Assembly: GCA_016297325.1 (NCBI GenBank)
Contig: JAEDGW010000013.1
Coordinates: forward strand, 1-37,276
Length of the DNA: 37,276 nucleotides
Origin: Coprococcus sp.
GTDB lineage: Bacteria; Bacillota; Clostridia; Lachnospirales; Lachnospiraceae
Direction: 5' to 3'
Shown: piece by piece, positions 15,698 to 23,711 of the stretch
How positions within the stretch are numbered: position 1 is the first letter of the stretch
How the letters are laid out: each line of letters begins with the position of its first letter
Notes under the pieces: model-generated
Told to the model about the DNA's origin: nothing
Seen by the model: only the letters and a program-made list of their open reading frames with translations
Database searches by the model: none
Program-made: the position numbers and the translations under genes

Positions 15698-16639
15698 ATG
15701 TGGATATTATTTGCAGTGGGTTCTTCGTCATTTGCGGGGATCACGGCGATACTTGCAAAATGCGGTATAAGAAAGACGGATTCTGATGTGGCGACGGCTA
15801 TAAGGACAGTTGTGGTTCTGCTGTTTGCTTGGCTGATGGTTCTTGTCACAGGAGCCTGGACTGCAGACACATATATCAGCGGTAAGACACTTCTCTTTCT
15901 GATCCTCTCCGGCCTTGCAACCGGAGCATCCTGGCTGTGTTATTTCAGGGCGCTGCAGAAAGGGGATATCAACAAGGTCGTTCCCATAGACAAATCAAGC
16001 ACCGTGCTCACGATTCTGCTTGCCCTCATATTCCTACATGAGGGGATCACCTGGGTTAAGGGTATCTCAATAGTTATGATAGGTGTGGGCACCATGCTTA
16101 TGATCACCAAAAAGGAAACTGCAGATGATCAGGAGCTGTCAGGGAAAGATGTCGAACATATGTCAACAGACGGTGGCAGTGTGACAAAGAAACAGCGAGG
16201 AGTGAGGCTTTTGCATGGTAGCTGGCTGCTGTACGCGGTGCTCTCAGCTGTCTTTGCCAGTTTGACAGCGATACTCGGCAAGGTAGGGATATCGGATATC
16301 AACTCAAATCTGGGCACGGCGATCAGGACAACGGTGGTTCTTGTCATGGCTTGGCTTATGGTGTTCGTGTCAGGAAAGCAGCATGAGATAAAGGGCATAG
16401 AGAAGAAGGAGCTGCTGTTTATTGAGCTCTCAGGAATAGCCACGGGGGCATCCTGGCTGTGTTATTACAGGGCACTTCAGGACGGACCGGCAAGCGTGGT
16501 CGTCCCGATAGACAAGCTGAGCATGCTCATCACCATTGCATTTTCAGGAATCGTGTTCCACGAAAAGCTGACCAAGAAAGCGGCTGTTGGCGTGGTATGC
16601 ATCACTGCTGGAACTCTCTTAATTGCCATGAATTTCTGA
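15698..16639 (+). CDS. EamA/DMT-superfamily transporter with internal duplication
   Basis: 313 residues, about ten membrane helices, in two clearly homologous halves. The first has FAGITAILAKCGI..., ATAIRTVVVLLFAWLMVLVTG and GASWLCYFRALQKG...VVPIDK; the second has FASLTAILGKVGI..., GTAIRTTVVLVMAWLMVFVSG and GASWLCYYRALQDG...VVPIDK. Each half resembles the stand-alone ~140-residue EamA proteins. They are joined by a hydrophilic linker (about residues 135-175, ETADDQELSGKDVEHMS...). It should be an inner-membrane carrier for small metabolites, substrate unknown. The start is set by a GGGAGG site; a longer frame from 15659 has none. Confidence 0.85.
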   Translation: MWILFAVGSSSFAGITAILAKCGIRKTDSDVATAIRTVVVLLFAWLMVLVTGAWTADTYISGKTLLFLILSGLATGASWLCYFRALQKGDINKVVPIDKSSTVLTILLALIFLHEGITWVKGISIVMIGVGTMLMITKKETADDQELSGKDVEHMSTDGGSVTKKQRGVRLLHGSWLLYAVLSAVFASLTAILGKVGISDINSNLGTAIRTTVVLVMAWLMVFVSGKQHEIKGIEKKELLFIELSGIATGASWLCYYRALQDGPASVVVPIDKLSMLITIAFSGIVFHEKLTKKAAVGVVCITAGTLLIAMNF

Positions 16640-16700
16640 ATATTTTACGGTCTATTTAGAAAGTATTTATAGTTTCTTCCTGTGGATTTTATATCTATCG

Positions 16701-16729
16701 TTTACACTATATACAACGAAAAAGATATA
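16701..16729 (+). promoter_or_regulatory. Possible promoter for the phospholipase-like gene
   Basis: TTTACA (16701-16706) and GATATA (16724-16729) with a 17-base spacer, 71 bases before the downstream start codon. Moderate match to the sigma-A consensus. Confidence 0.4.
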
Positions 16730-16799
16730 GAGGATACATTTGTACATGAGAAGCTTATCAAGCTGTGCTTGATGGCAGAACAGGCAGGAGGCGTTAAAT

Positions 16800-17474
16800 A
16801 TGAGAACAGCAGACCACATGAATCTGAGCAGATATATTATGGATCACATGGATGCCGGCGCATCTAAGCTGCAGAAGGCGGCGTTCATATTTGGCAGCAT
16901 AGAGCCGGATATCAATATGCTGACTTATTTCAGGGGCAGCATCCGTGGCGAGGAGAAACTTAGAGGACACAATTACGAAAATGTCATGAAGTATATGGAA
17001 AAACTCACAAAGAAACTTGAGAAAGGCGGAATGGGAACTGTCAGACAGAGCTTTCTTCTCGGAAAGCTTGTTCACTATGTGGCGGATTCATTCACATATC
17101 CGCACAACAGTATATTTCCTGGTAATCTTAGAGAACACTGCCAGTACGAGACAGAGCTGCATGACTATGTGAATAAGACGATATCTTCAGTAGGTGTCAA
17201 TATGGAAAGCATAGATGATGGGCGAGACATAGTGGAATATCTCAGAGAAATGCATGACAGGTATGTCAGTGAGGCTCTGGGATGCGAGAATGATTACAGA
17301 CATATCACACATGCAATATCCGTGGTTACAGAGCGGTTCTGGCAGACAGAGAGTGTGTCAGTGCCATCCATGCGGGATGTTGCAATTGCATGTAAGGAGA
17401 GGATACCGGTTGCAGCAAATGCGAATATGGCAGCAGCTGGAAATGTTGGAATGGAGTCCACAGGGGTGGCGTAG
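16800..17474 (+). CDS. Zinc-dependent phospholipase C-like protein
   Basis: 224 residues, mostly helical. It resembles the Zn-dependent phospholipase C / nuclease S1-P1 fold: histidines and acidic residues occur in clusters expected for a trinuclear zinc site (ADHMNLSRYIMDH, FIFGSIEPDIN, GHNYENVMKY, GKLVHYVADSFTYPHN, ELHDYVNKTI). There is no signal peptide, unlike the secreted toxin-type enzymes, so a cytoplasmic hydrolase is more likely. This intracellular group is common in Clostridia and its substrate is unknown. The AGGAGGCG site upstream supports the ATG. The last ~25 residues (Ala/Asn/Met/Gly-rich) look unstructured. Confidence 0.75.
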   Translation: MRTADHMNLSRYIMDHMDAGASKLQKAAFIFGSIEPDINMLTYFRGSIRGEEKLRGHNYENVMKYMEKLTKKLEKGGMGTVRQSFLLGKLVHYVADSFTYPHNSIFPGNLREHCQYETELHDYVNKTISSVGVNMESIDDGRDIVEYLREMHDRYVSEALGCENDYRHITHAISVVTERFWQTESVSVPSMRDVAIACKERIPVAANANMAAAGNVGMESTGVA

Positions 17475-17589
17475 AAATAGCAGCCGTAAAAAATCTGATA
17501 TGTCTAAATTGAGTACACGATAAAGATTTGGTTAAGAAACTTTACAAAAACAACAAAATAGCTTGCGAAAAACAATTTAAAATTACCTC

Positions 17590-17618
17590 TTGCATTATTT
17601 TCTAAAGTCTGCTATTAT
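17590..17618 (+). promoter_or_regulatory. Candidate promoter upstream of amtB
   Basis: TTGCAT (17590-17595), 17-base spacer, TATTAT (17613-17618). The predicted start near 17625 is only a few bases before a terminator hairpin, so this promoter would make a very short RNA unless termination is prevented. Confidence 0.5.
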
Positions 17619-17628
17619 AAATCACGAC

Positions 17629-17672
17629 AAAGGCGTCAAATGAATCGAAAAGATTCGTTTGGCGCCTTTTTT
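17629..17672 (+). terminator. Terminator hairpin in the amtB leader
   Basis: An 18-bp stem (left arm AAAGGCGTCAAATGAATC, two wobble pairs) with a GAAAA loop and a T6 run. It may be a leader attenuator for amtB or the delayed terminator of the upstream phospholipase-like gene, which ends 155 bases earlier. Confidence 0.85.
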
Positions 17673-17681
17673 GTTTCGACA

Positions 17682-17716
17682 ATGGGGACGGAGGGGACAG
17701 GTACCTCCGTCCCCAT
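17682..17716. repeat. REP-like palindrome before amtB
   Basis: A perfect 13-bp inverted repeat, ATGGGGACGGAGG and CCTCCGTCCCCAT, around a GGACAGGTA loop. Its GGGGAC/GTCCCC ends recall REP/BIME-type extragenic palindromes mobilised by Y1 transposases, though none is in the window. It lies between the leader terminator and the amtB ribosome site. Confidence 0.5.
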
Positions 17717-17770
17717 GGGAGAATGAGATATCGCGTTCCCCAGATGAGTATAATTAAGGAGGAAGAAACT

Positions 17771-19015
17771 ATGAATACGGGAGATACTGGTTTTATTATG
17801 ATCTGTGCGGCTCTGGTGTTCTTCATGACACCCGGACTTGCATTCTTCTACGGAGGCCTCGTCAGGAGGAAAAATGTTGTAAATACCATCATGGCATGTA
17901 CGGCCATCATGGGACTGTCAGTTGTAATGTGGGTGCTGTTCGGCTACTCACTCTCATTTGGCACTAACCACGGAGGTGTTATAGGAGACCTCAAGTGGTT
18001 CGCACTTAACGGAATAAAGATGGATGAGGCAGGCCCTTATGCGGACAATATACCTCACCTTGTATACGTTGCATTTCAGATGATGTTCGCAATGATCACT
18101 CCGGCACTTATCACAGGTTCACTGGTCGGACGTGTGAAGTTCAAGGCTTTGTTCTTCTTCATCATGCTCTGGTCGATCATCGTTTATTACCCAATGGCTC
18201 ACATGGTATGGGGCCAGGGCGGTTTCCTCGGAGAGATCGGTTCAGTTGATTTCGCAGGAGGAAATGTAGTACATATAAGCTCAGGTGTGAGCGCCCTTGT
18301 ATTCTCCATCATCCTTGGAAGAAGAAAGGGATACGAGAACACAGCATACAGAGTTCACAACATTCCATTTGTAGCACTTGGTGCATTCATCCTGTGGTTT
18401 GGATGGTTCGGTTTCAATGCCGGAAGTGCCCTCGGTGCAAATGGTCTTGCGGCACATGCATTCATGACAACAGCAGTTGCCAGTGCCAGCGCTATGGTCT
18501 CATGGATGATAATAGATGTGATAAAGGATGGAAAGCCTACATTGGTCGGCGCATCAACAGGTCTTGTAGTTGGTCTTGTGGCTATAACACCTGGTGCAGG
18601 ATTTGTACCAATCTGGTCATCATTCATAATCGGTGCACTTGTCAGCCCGATCTGCTGCTTTACAATATCATTCCTGAAGGGTAAGCTGAAGATAGACGAT
18701 GCACTTGATGCATTTGGATGTCACGGTATCGGCGGTATCTGGGGAGGTATCGCAACAGGATTATTTGCAAAGAGCTCGATCAACAGTGTAGCACGTTGGG
18801 ATGGTCTGGTATTCGGCGATGTACATCTGTTCCTAATGCAGCTTGTAGGTATCGTGGTTACGATCGCGGTAGCAGTAGTTGGAACACTTATCTGTCTCGG
18901 AATTGTGAGACTCTTCACACCGCTCCGTGTAACAGACAGAGAAGAGAAGGTAGGTCTGGATATCTCAGAGCACGGCGAGAGTGCATATCCAACATTCAAT
19001 GGACTTGATTCATAG
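17771..19015 (+). CDS. amtB: Ammonium transporter Amt
   Basis: 414 residues, about 11 membrane helices, full Amt length. Recognisable segments include MTPGLAFFYGGLVRRKNVVNT at the first helix, GGNVVHISSGVSALVF and GAFILWFGWFGFNAGS, and the second conserved pore His in DAFGCHGIGGIWGGI (the His pair H168/H318 of E. coli AmtB corresponds to VVHIS and CHGIGG). It imports ammonium across the membrane. The start uses AAGGAGG 8 bases upstream; an earlier in-frame ATG at 17723 does not. glnB follows 124 bases later, the standard pairing in which the PII protein plugs the Amt pore under nitrogen sufficiency. A leader hairpin may control its transcription. Confidence 0.95.
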   Translation: MNTGDTGFIMICAALVFFMTPGLAFFYGGLVRRKNVVNTIMACTAIMGLSVVMWVLFGYSLSFGTNHGGVIGDLKWFALNGIKMDEAGPYADNIPHLVYVAFQMMFAMITPALITGSLVGRVKFKALFFFIMLWSIIVYYPMAHMVWGQGGFLGEIGSVDFAGGNVVHISSGVSALVFSIILGRRKGYENTAYRVHNIPFVALGAFILWFGWFGFNAGSALGANGLAAHAFMTTAVASASAMVSWMIIDVIKDGKPTLVGASTGLVVGLVAITPGAGFVPIWSSFIIGALVSPICCFTISFLKGKLKIDDALDAFGCHGIGGIWGGIATGLFAKSSINSVARWDGLVFGDVHLFLMQLVGIVVTIAVAVVGTLICLGIVRLFTPLRVTDREEKVGLDISEHGESAYPTFNGLDS

Positions 19016-19139
19016 GACGGCAACGTCGGACCTGATAGGTATGGAGCGATGGTAGTGTTAAGTAGATATAGGTTATGAGGTTCGGATTGCCTGTGTATTG
19101 GCATAGATAGATTTAGGAATAAGGAAGGAGAGATCTGTT

Positions 19140-19487
19140 ATGATGATAAAGGTTGAGGCGATTGTGCGCGAGGAAGTCTTTGAGGACGTCAAGGAAGCAC
19201 TGAACGCCATAGATGTAAATGGAATTACAGTATCCCAGGTCATGGGATGTGGAACACAGAGAGGATATAAGAAGCTTGTCCGTGGTACTGAGGTAGATGT
19301 TGTGATGCAGCCGAAGATCAAGTTTGAGATAGTTGTGTCATCCGAGGAATGGGAGAAGAAGACCATCGAGGCTATCCAGAAGGCGGCATATACAGGCGAG
19401 GTCGGAGACGGCAAGATATTCAGCTACGAGATCCGCACCGCAACCAAGATCCGTACAAAAGAGAGCGGATATGATGCGCTGAATTAA
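19140..19487 (+). CDS. glnB: PII nitrogen regulatory protein
   Basis: 115 residues, P-II family: KVEAIVREEVFEDVKEALNAIDVNGITVSQVMGCG at the N-terminus and the B-loop/C-loop region YTGEVGDGKIFSYEI. The T-loop reads RGTEVDVVMQP where E. coli GlnB has RGAEYMVDFLP, so the uridylylated Tyr51 is Val and modification by GlnD is not expected. Binding of ATP/ADP and 2-oxoglutarate should remain. Its place behind amtB marks it as the GlnK-type partner that blocks the transporter. AAGGAGAG precedes the ATG; the next ATG is one codon later. Confidence 0.93.
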   Translation: MMIKVEAIVREEVFEDVKEALNAIDVNGITVSQVMGCGTQRGYKKLVRGTEVDVVMQPKIKFEIVVSSEEWEKKTIEAIQKAAYTGEVGDGKIFSYEIRTATKIRTKESGYDALN

Positions 19488-19517
19488 AAGTTTATAAATT
19501 CTTTACCAAATACTAGC

Positions 19518-19552
19518 CGGGAATCCTTTGACAATCAAAGGGTTCCCGTGTT
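19518..19552 (+). terminator. Terminator of the amtB-glnB unit
   Basis: 13-bp stem CGGGAATCCTTTG / CAAAGGGTTCCCG with a short loop, followed by a weak T-rich stretch. It ends 30-60 bases after glnB. Confidence 0.7.
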
Positions 19553-19567
19553 ATTATGTCGGAAATA

Positions 19568-19760
19568 TCAGGGAGTAGTTCACATCGGTTATAAGATGTT
19601 GTGCGATCTCGTCATCACGTTTTCTGGCTGGGACATACCTGTGCAGGGAACCGGGACGCACGCTTTCGGAGTATATATAGTAGTGTATATAGAACTTGAA
19701 AGGAACGAGACTTTTATTGTGTGTTTATCATGCAATGAAGGTCTCGTTCCTTTGTTGTAT
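19568..19760 (+). promoter_or_regulatory. Probable yybP-ykoY (Mn2+) riboswitch leader before the cation ATPase
   Basis: The 452-base gap before the ATPase carries pieces in the order expected of the yybP-ykoY aptamer: AGGGAGTAG (19570-19578), a P2 hairpin (CACATC/GATGTTGTG), CGTCA (19610-19614), CTGGCT, then GGGACA (19630-19635). It ends with a 13-bp hairpin, AAAGGAACGAGAC / GTCTCGTTCCTTT (19699-19753), that could be the expression platform. Known yybP-ykoY riboswitches precede P-type ATPases of this very type (Lactococcus yoaB, Streptococcus mgtA) and switch expression on with Mn2+. The 3' part of the aptamer does not match my memory of the consensus well, so the class is probable, not certain. 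Confidence 0.5.
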
Positions 19761-19939
19761 GTAAGAGAAAAAGACGATTGCATATATTTAAAACAGACTT
19801 TTCTTTGCGTGATAGGCATACGAGATCAGCAGACATTATGTTTGATGCATAGATAATATTGGCTGATCTGGGAAATAGAAAATGGATCCCGGGCATGTGC
19901 CTAGTATCCGAAAATAAGAAGAAAAGGAGTCTGGTGTGT

Positions 19940-22588
19940 ATGACAAAGAAGAATTTTTGGAACTGTTCCGGTGATGAATTACTGAAAGAATTCAAGACAG
20001 ACAGCCGCGGACTGTCGACGGAGCGGGCAGAGAAGATCCGCAATGAGAAGGGAGAAAATGTTCTCCAGGAAGGCAAGAGAAAGAGCACATTACAGGTGTT
20101 CCTCAGTCAGTTTTGCGACCTGCTGGTGATCATACTGATCATAGCAGCGGTCATTTCTATGTTTTCTGACAATATCGAGAGTACCATAGTAATCTTGGCG
20201 GTACTCGTCATGAACGCTGTGCTGGGAACGGTGCAGCATGTGAAAGCTGAGCGTTCGCTTGATAGTCTGAAGCAGCTTTCATCCCCAAATGCAAAAGTTA
20301 TGAGAGACGGAGTGAAGCAGGAGCTTCCATCCCGCGAGATAGTTCCGGGCGATATCGTTCTGCTTGAAGCGGGCGATATGATAGTTGCCGATGGAAGGAT
20401 ACTCAGGAATTTCTCACTCCAGGTAAATGAGAGTTCACTCACAGGAGAATCGACAAATGTCGAAAAGAGTGATGCAGTCATAGAAGGATCTGTTCCCCTT
20501 GCTGACAGGACAAATATGGTGTATTCGGGAAGCCTTGTAACCTACGGCCGTGCCGAGGTACTTGTGACCGGAACAGGAATGGACACTGAGCTCGGCAAGA
20601 TCGCAGGACTTATGAATGCGGCAAAGGAGAGAAAGACTCCGCTTCAGGAAAGTCTTGACAAGTTCAGTGCAAGGCTTGCGGCATTTATCATGATTGTATG
20701 TGCACTGGTATTTGTCCTCTGCATATACAGGAAGATGGCGGTGCTTGATTCCATGATGTTCGCTGTTGCGCTGGCGGTTGCAGCCATACCGGAGGCGCTA
20801 GGTTCCATAGTTACAATAGTCCAGGCATTTGGAACACAGAAGATGGCGAAGGAGAATGCCATCATCAAGAACCTCAAGGCGGTCGAGAGCCTTGGATGTG
20901 TGTCGGTAATCTGTTCAGACAAGACCGGAACACTCACACAGAACAAGATGACCGTACAGGAGATATATATGGATGGCAGGATCTATAGGCCGGAGGAGCT
21001 TGATATAAGAGACCAGCTTCACAGATATCTTCTCTACGATTCTGTTCTGACAAATGACTCAAGTATCGTAGACGGTAAAGGAATTGGCGACCCAACGGAG
21101 TATGCCCTGCTTGAGATGTTCCGCAAAGTCCACATGATGTCAAATGTGGGAACGAAGGGGCCTGACCCCAGTGTGTGGGATCTTAGAGAAGATGTACTCA
21201 GGGACTGCATGAACAGGATGGAGGAGGTTCCATTTGACTCGGACAGAAAGCTCATGAGTACGAAATACATGCTGCACGGAGTGCCAACCATACTCACCAA
21301 GGGTGCGGTTGATGTGCTGCTTGACAGGTGCGTGAGCGTGAGATACAGCTATGGTATCAGGCCTATGACAGATAAAGAAAGGGCAAAGATCAAGGCCCAG
21401 AACAAGGCATTCTCGGAGAATGGTCTCCGTGTGCTGTCATTTGCATACAAAGAAAGTGATGAAGTCCTGGATGTGGATGCAGAGTATGGATTTACATTTC
21501 TTGGGCTTGTGTCCATGGTGGATCCGCCGCGTCCTGAGTCTGTGGCAGCGGTTGCCGATGCAAGGCGCGCGGGCATAAAGCCGGTCATGATAACCGGAGA
21601 CCACAAGATCACAGCGGTTGCCATAGCAAAGCAGATCGGAATATATGAGGACGGAGACATGGCACTCACGGGCGAGGAGCTTGACGCCCTGTCCGATGAG
21701 GAGCTTGCAAGAAATATAACAAAGATATCCGTATATGCAAGGGTGTCACCTGAGAACAAGATAAGGATAGTCGATGCATGGCAGAAGAACGGCAATATAG
21801 TTGCCATGACAGGCGACGGTGTCAACGACGCTCCTGCACTCAAGAAGGCAGACATAGGAGTTGCAATGGGAATCACAGGCACGGAAGTATCCAAAGACGC
21901 TGCGGCGATGATTCTGTCCGATGACAATTTTGCGACCATCATCAAGGCGGTGTCAAATGGACGAAATGTATATAGAAACATAAAGAATGCGATATTGTTC
22001 CTGCTTTCAGGAAACACAGCCGGAATACTAGCGGTGCTCTACACTTCAATAGCGGCACTTCCGGTTCCATTTGCTCCGGTACATCTGTTGTTCATCAACC
22101 TGCTGACAGATTCACTCCCGGCACTTGCCATAGGAATGGAGCCTGCTGATCCATCGCTCCTCTCGGAGAAGCCAAGAGATCCTAAGAAAGGGATACTGAC
22201 AGCTGACTTTATGGTCAAGATGCTTTCGGAGGGACTGCTTATTGCTATAGCGACCATGACGGCGTTCCATCTTGGATTGCCGGTTAGTTCAGCGAAGGCT
22301 ACGACCATGGCATTTGCAACACTGACGCTTGCCAGATTGTTCCACGGCTTCAACTGCAGAAGTGATGAGTCGATATTTGAGCTCGGCTTCAAGTCAAATA
22401 AATACAGCATATACGCATTTGCAGCAGGAGTATTACTCCTTGCGGCGGTTCTGTTCATACCGGGACTTCATGGCATGTTCAGCGTGGTAAGTCTTGCGGT
22501 AGGCGATGTGCTGAAAATAGCCGGGCTGGCATTTGCACCGACAGTAATAATACAGATCGTCAAGGTTATAAGGGGCAAAAGGAGATAG
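19940..22588 (+). CDS. P2-type cation-transporting ATPase (Ca2+/Mn2+ efflux type)
   Basis: 882 residues with the full P-type order: N-terminal cation ATPase domain, TM1-2, actuator domain (NESSLTGESTNVEKS), TM3-4, phosphorylation site DKTGTLTQNKM, nucleotide-binding domain, hinge TGDGVNDAPALKKADIGVAMG, and the C-terminal membrane helices. The TM4 ion site reads IPEALGSI, as in YoaB/CaxP pumps, instead of PEGLP of classic Ca2+ pumps. Efflux of Mn2+ or Ca2+ is inferred from this and from the riboswitch-like leader. The start uses AAGGAG about 10 bases upstream; a TTG at 19859 would be longer but has no site. A PiT transporter begins two bases after its stop. Confidence 0.9.
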   Translation: MTKKNFWNCSGDELLKEFKTDSRGLSTERAEKIRNEKGENVLQEGKRKSTLQVFLSQFCDLLVIILIIAAVISMFSDNIESTIVILAVLVMNAVLGTVQHVKAERSLDSLKQLSSPNAKVMRDGVKQELPSREIVPGDIVLLEAGDMIVADGRILRNFSLQVNESSLTGESTNVEKSDAVIEGSVPLADRTNMVYSGSLVTYGRAEVLVTGTGMDTELGKIAGLMNAAKERKTPLQESLDKFSARLAAFIMIVCALVFVLCIYRKMAVLDSMMFAVALAVAAIPEALGSIVTIVQAFGTQKMAKENAIIKNLKAVESLGCVSVICSDKTGTLTQNKMTVQEIYMDGRIYRPEELDIRDQLHRYLLYDSVLTNDSSIVDGKGIGDPTEYALLEMFRKVHMMSNVGTKGPDPSVWDLREDVLRDCMNRMEEVPFDSDRKLMSTKYMLHGVPTILTKGAVDVLLDRCVSVRYSYGIRPMTDKERAKIKAQNKAFSENGLRVLSFAYKESDEVLDVDAEYGFTFLGLVSMVDPPRPESVAAVADARRAGIKPVMITGDHKITAVAIAKQIGIYEDGDMALTGEELDALSDEELARNITKISVYARVSPENKIRIVDAWQKNGNIVAMTGDGVNDAPALKKADIGVAMGITGTEVSKDAAAMILSDDNFATIIKAVSNGRNVYRNIKNAILFLLSGNTAGILAVLYTSIAALPVPFAPVHLLFINLLTDSLPALAIGMEPADPSLLSEKPRDPKKGILTADFMVKMLSEGLLIAIATMTAFHLGLPVSSAKATTMAFATLTLARLFHGFNCRSDESIFELGFKSNKYSIYAFAAGVLLLAAVLFIPGLHGMFSVVSLAVGDVLKIAGLAFAPTVIIQIVKVIRGKRR

Positions 22589-22590
22589 AT

Positions 22591-23652
22591 ATGCTGGAGA
22601 ATATTACATTTTCGTACTTTGCAGAGCAGGTGGTGAGTCATCCGGCACTCCTGATCGCCGTTTTGCTGACACTTGGAGTTATTCTGGTAAATGGCTGGAC
22701 GGATGCGCCAAATGCAATAGCGACGTGCGTGTCCACCAGATGTATAGATGTGGATAAGGCGATAATCTTGGCGGCCATCTGCAATTTCCTCGGCGTGCTT
22801 CTGATGTCACTCGTCAATTCAAAGGTTGCCATGACGATCAAGAACATGGTGAATTTCGGCGGCGACACAGACTCGGCTATGATCGCACTGTGCGCTGCAA
22901 TGACAGCCATCGTCATATGGGCGGTGGGAGCCTGGGCATTTGGCATACCCACAAGTGAGAGCCACGCACTGATAGCGGGACTTACAGGAGCGGCCATAGC
23001 ACTTCAGGGAGGACTTGACGGTGTCAATCCATCAGAGTGGATAAAGGTCATATACGGTCTGGTGCTCTCGACTGTGCTTGGTTTTGTGGTTGGATTTGTG
23101 GTGTGCAAGCTGCTCACGGTGATCTGCTACCACCTTGACAGGAGAAAGACAAATGATTTCTTCTCTAAGGCGCAGGTGGCAGGCTCAGCGGCGGTGGCGT
23201 TCATGCACGGCGCACAGGATGGCCAGAAGTTCCTCGGAGTTCTTCTGCTGGGACTCTTCCTTGTAAATGGCCAGAGCAGCGCTGAGAACGTGACGATACC
23301 GATCTGGATGATGATACTTTGTTCAGTTGTCATGGGACTTGGAACCTCCATCGGAGGAAAGAAGATCATCAAATCTGTCGGTATGGATATGGTAAAGCTT
23401 GAGAAATATCAGGGATTTGCGGCTGACCTGTCGGCGGCTCTGTGCATCCTGCTCTCTACAGTATTTGGAATACCGGTCAGTACAACCCATGTGAAGACGA
23501 CAGCGATCATGGGTGTGGGAGCCGAGAAGAGAGCGTCCGCGATCAACCTCAAGGTTGTGCGTGATATGGTACTTGCCTGGGTGCTCACATTTCCGGGCTG
23601 CGGTGTCATAGGATATGGCATGGCGAAGCTGCTGATCGTGTGGCTGGGGTAG
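22591..23652 (+). CDS. PiT-family inorganic phosphate transporter
   Basis: 353 residues, about 10-11 membrane helices, with both PiT signature repeats: NGWTDAPNAIATCVSTRCI near residue 31 and the second, more degenerate copy including GIPVSTTHVKTTAIMGVG. It also keeps GIPTSESHALIAGLTGAAI. PiT proteins import phosphate, often as a neutral metal-phosphate complex, with H+ or Na+. It begins two bases after the ATPase stop, behind AGGAGAT inside the ATPase end, so the two are tightly co-expressed, and the DUF47 partner follows 59 bases later. Confidence 0.92.
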   Translation: MLENITFSYFAEQVVSHPALLIAVLLTLGVILVNGWTDAPNAIATCVSTRCIDVDKAIILAAICNFLGVLLMSLVNSKVAMTIKNMVNFGGDTDSAMIALCAAMTAIVIWAVGAWAFGIPTSESHALIAGLTGAAIALQGGLDGVNPSEWIKVIYGLVLSTVLGFVVGFVVCKLLTVICYHLDRRKTNDFFSKAQVAGSAAVAFMHGAQDGQKFLGVLLLGLFLVNGQSSAENVTIPIWMMILCSVVMGLGTSIGGKKIIKSVGMDMVKLEKYQGFAADLSAALCILLSTVFGIPVSTTHVKTTAIMGVGAEKRASAINLKVVRDMVLAWVLTFPGCGVIGYGMAKLLIVWLG

Positions 23653-23711
23653 ATTGTAGGTGGTTTTCAACCATCTGCAAAAAAGTGTTTTGATTATAAG
23701 GAGAAAAAACT

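Noticed and set aside
17629..17664. ANTAR-type dual hairpin in the amtB leader
   Set aside because: Only one hairpin is downstream of the predicted start and its loop lacks the A1/G4 hexaloop pattern, so ANTAR control is not supported.
19548..19856. 102-codon open frame before the cation ATPase
   Set aside because: It lies within the structured leader RNA and has no ribosome site; the riboswitch-like elements explain the region better.
21349..22017. 222-codon minus-strand open frame inside the cation ATPase
   Set aside because: It covers the conserved hinge region of the ATPase on the other strand and has a Ser/Ala/Thr-rich shadow composition.
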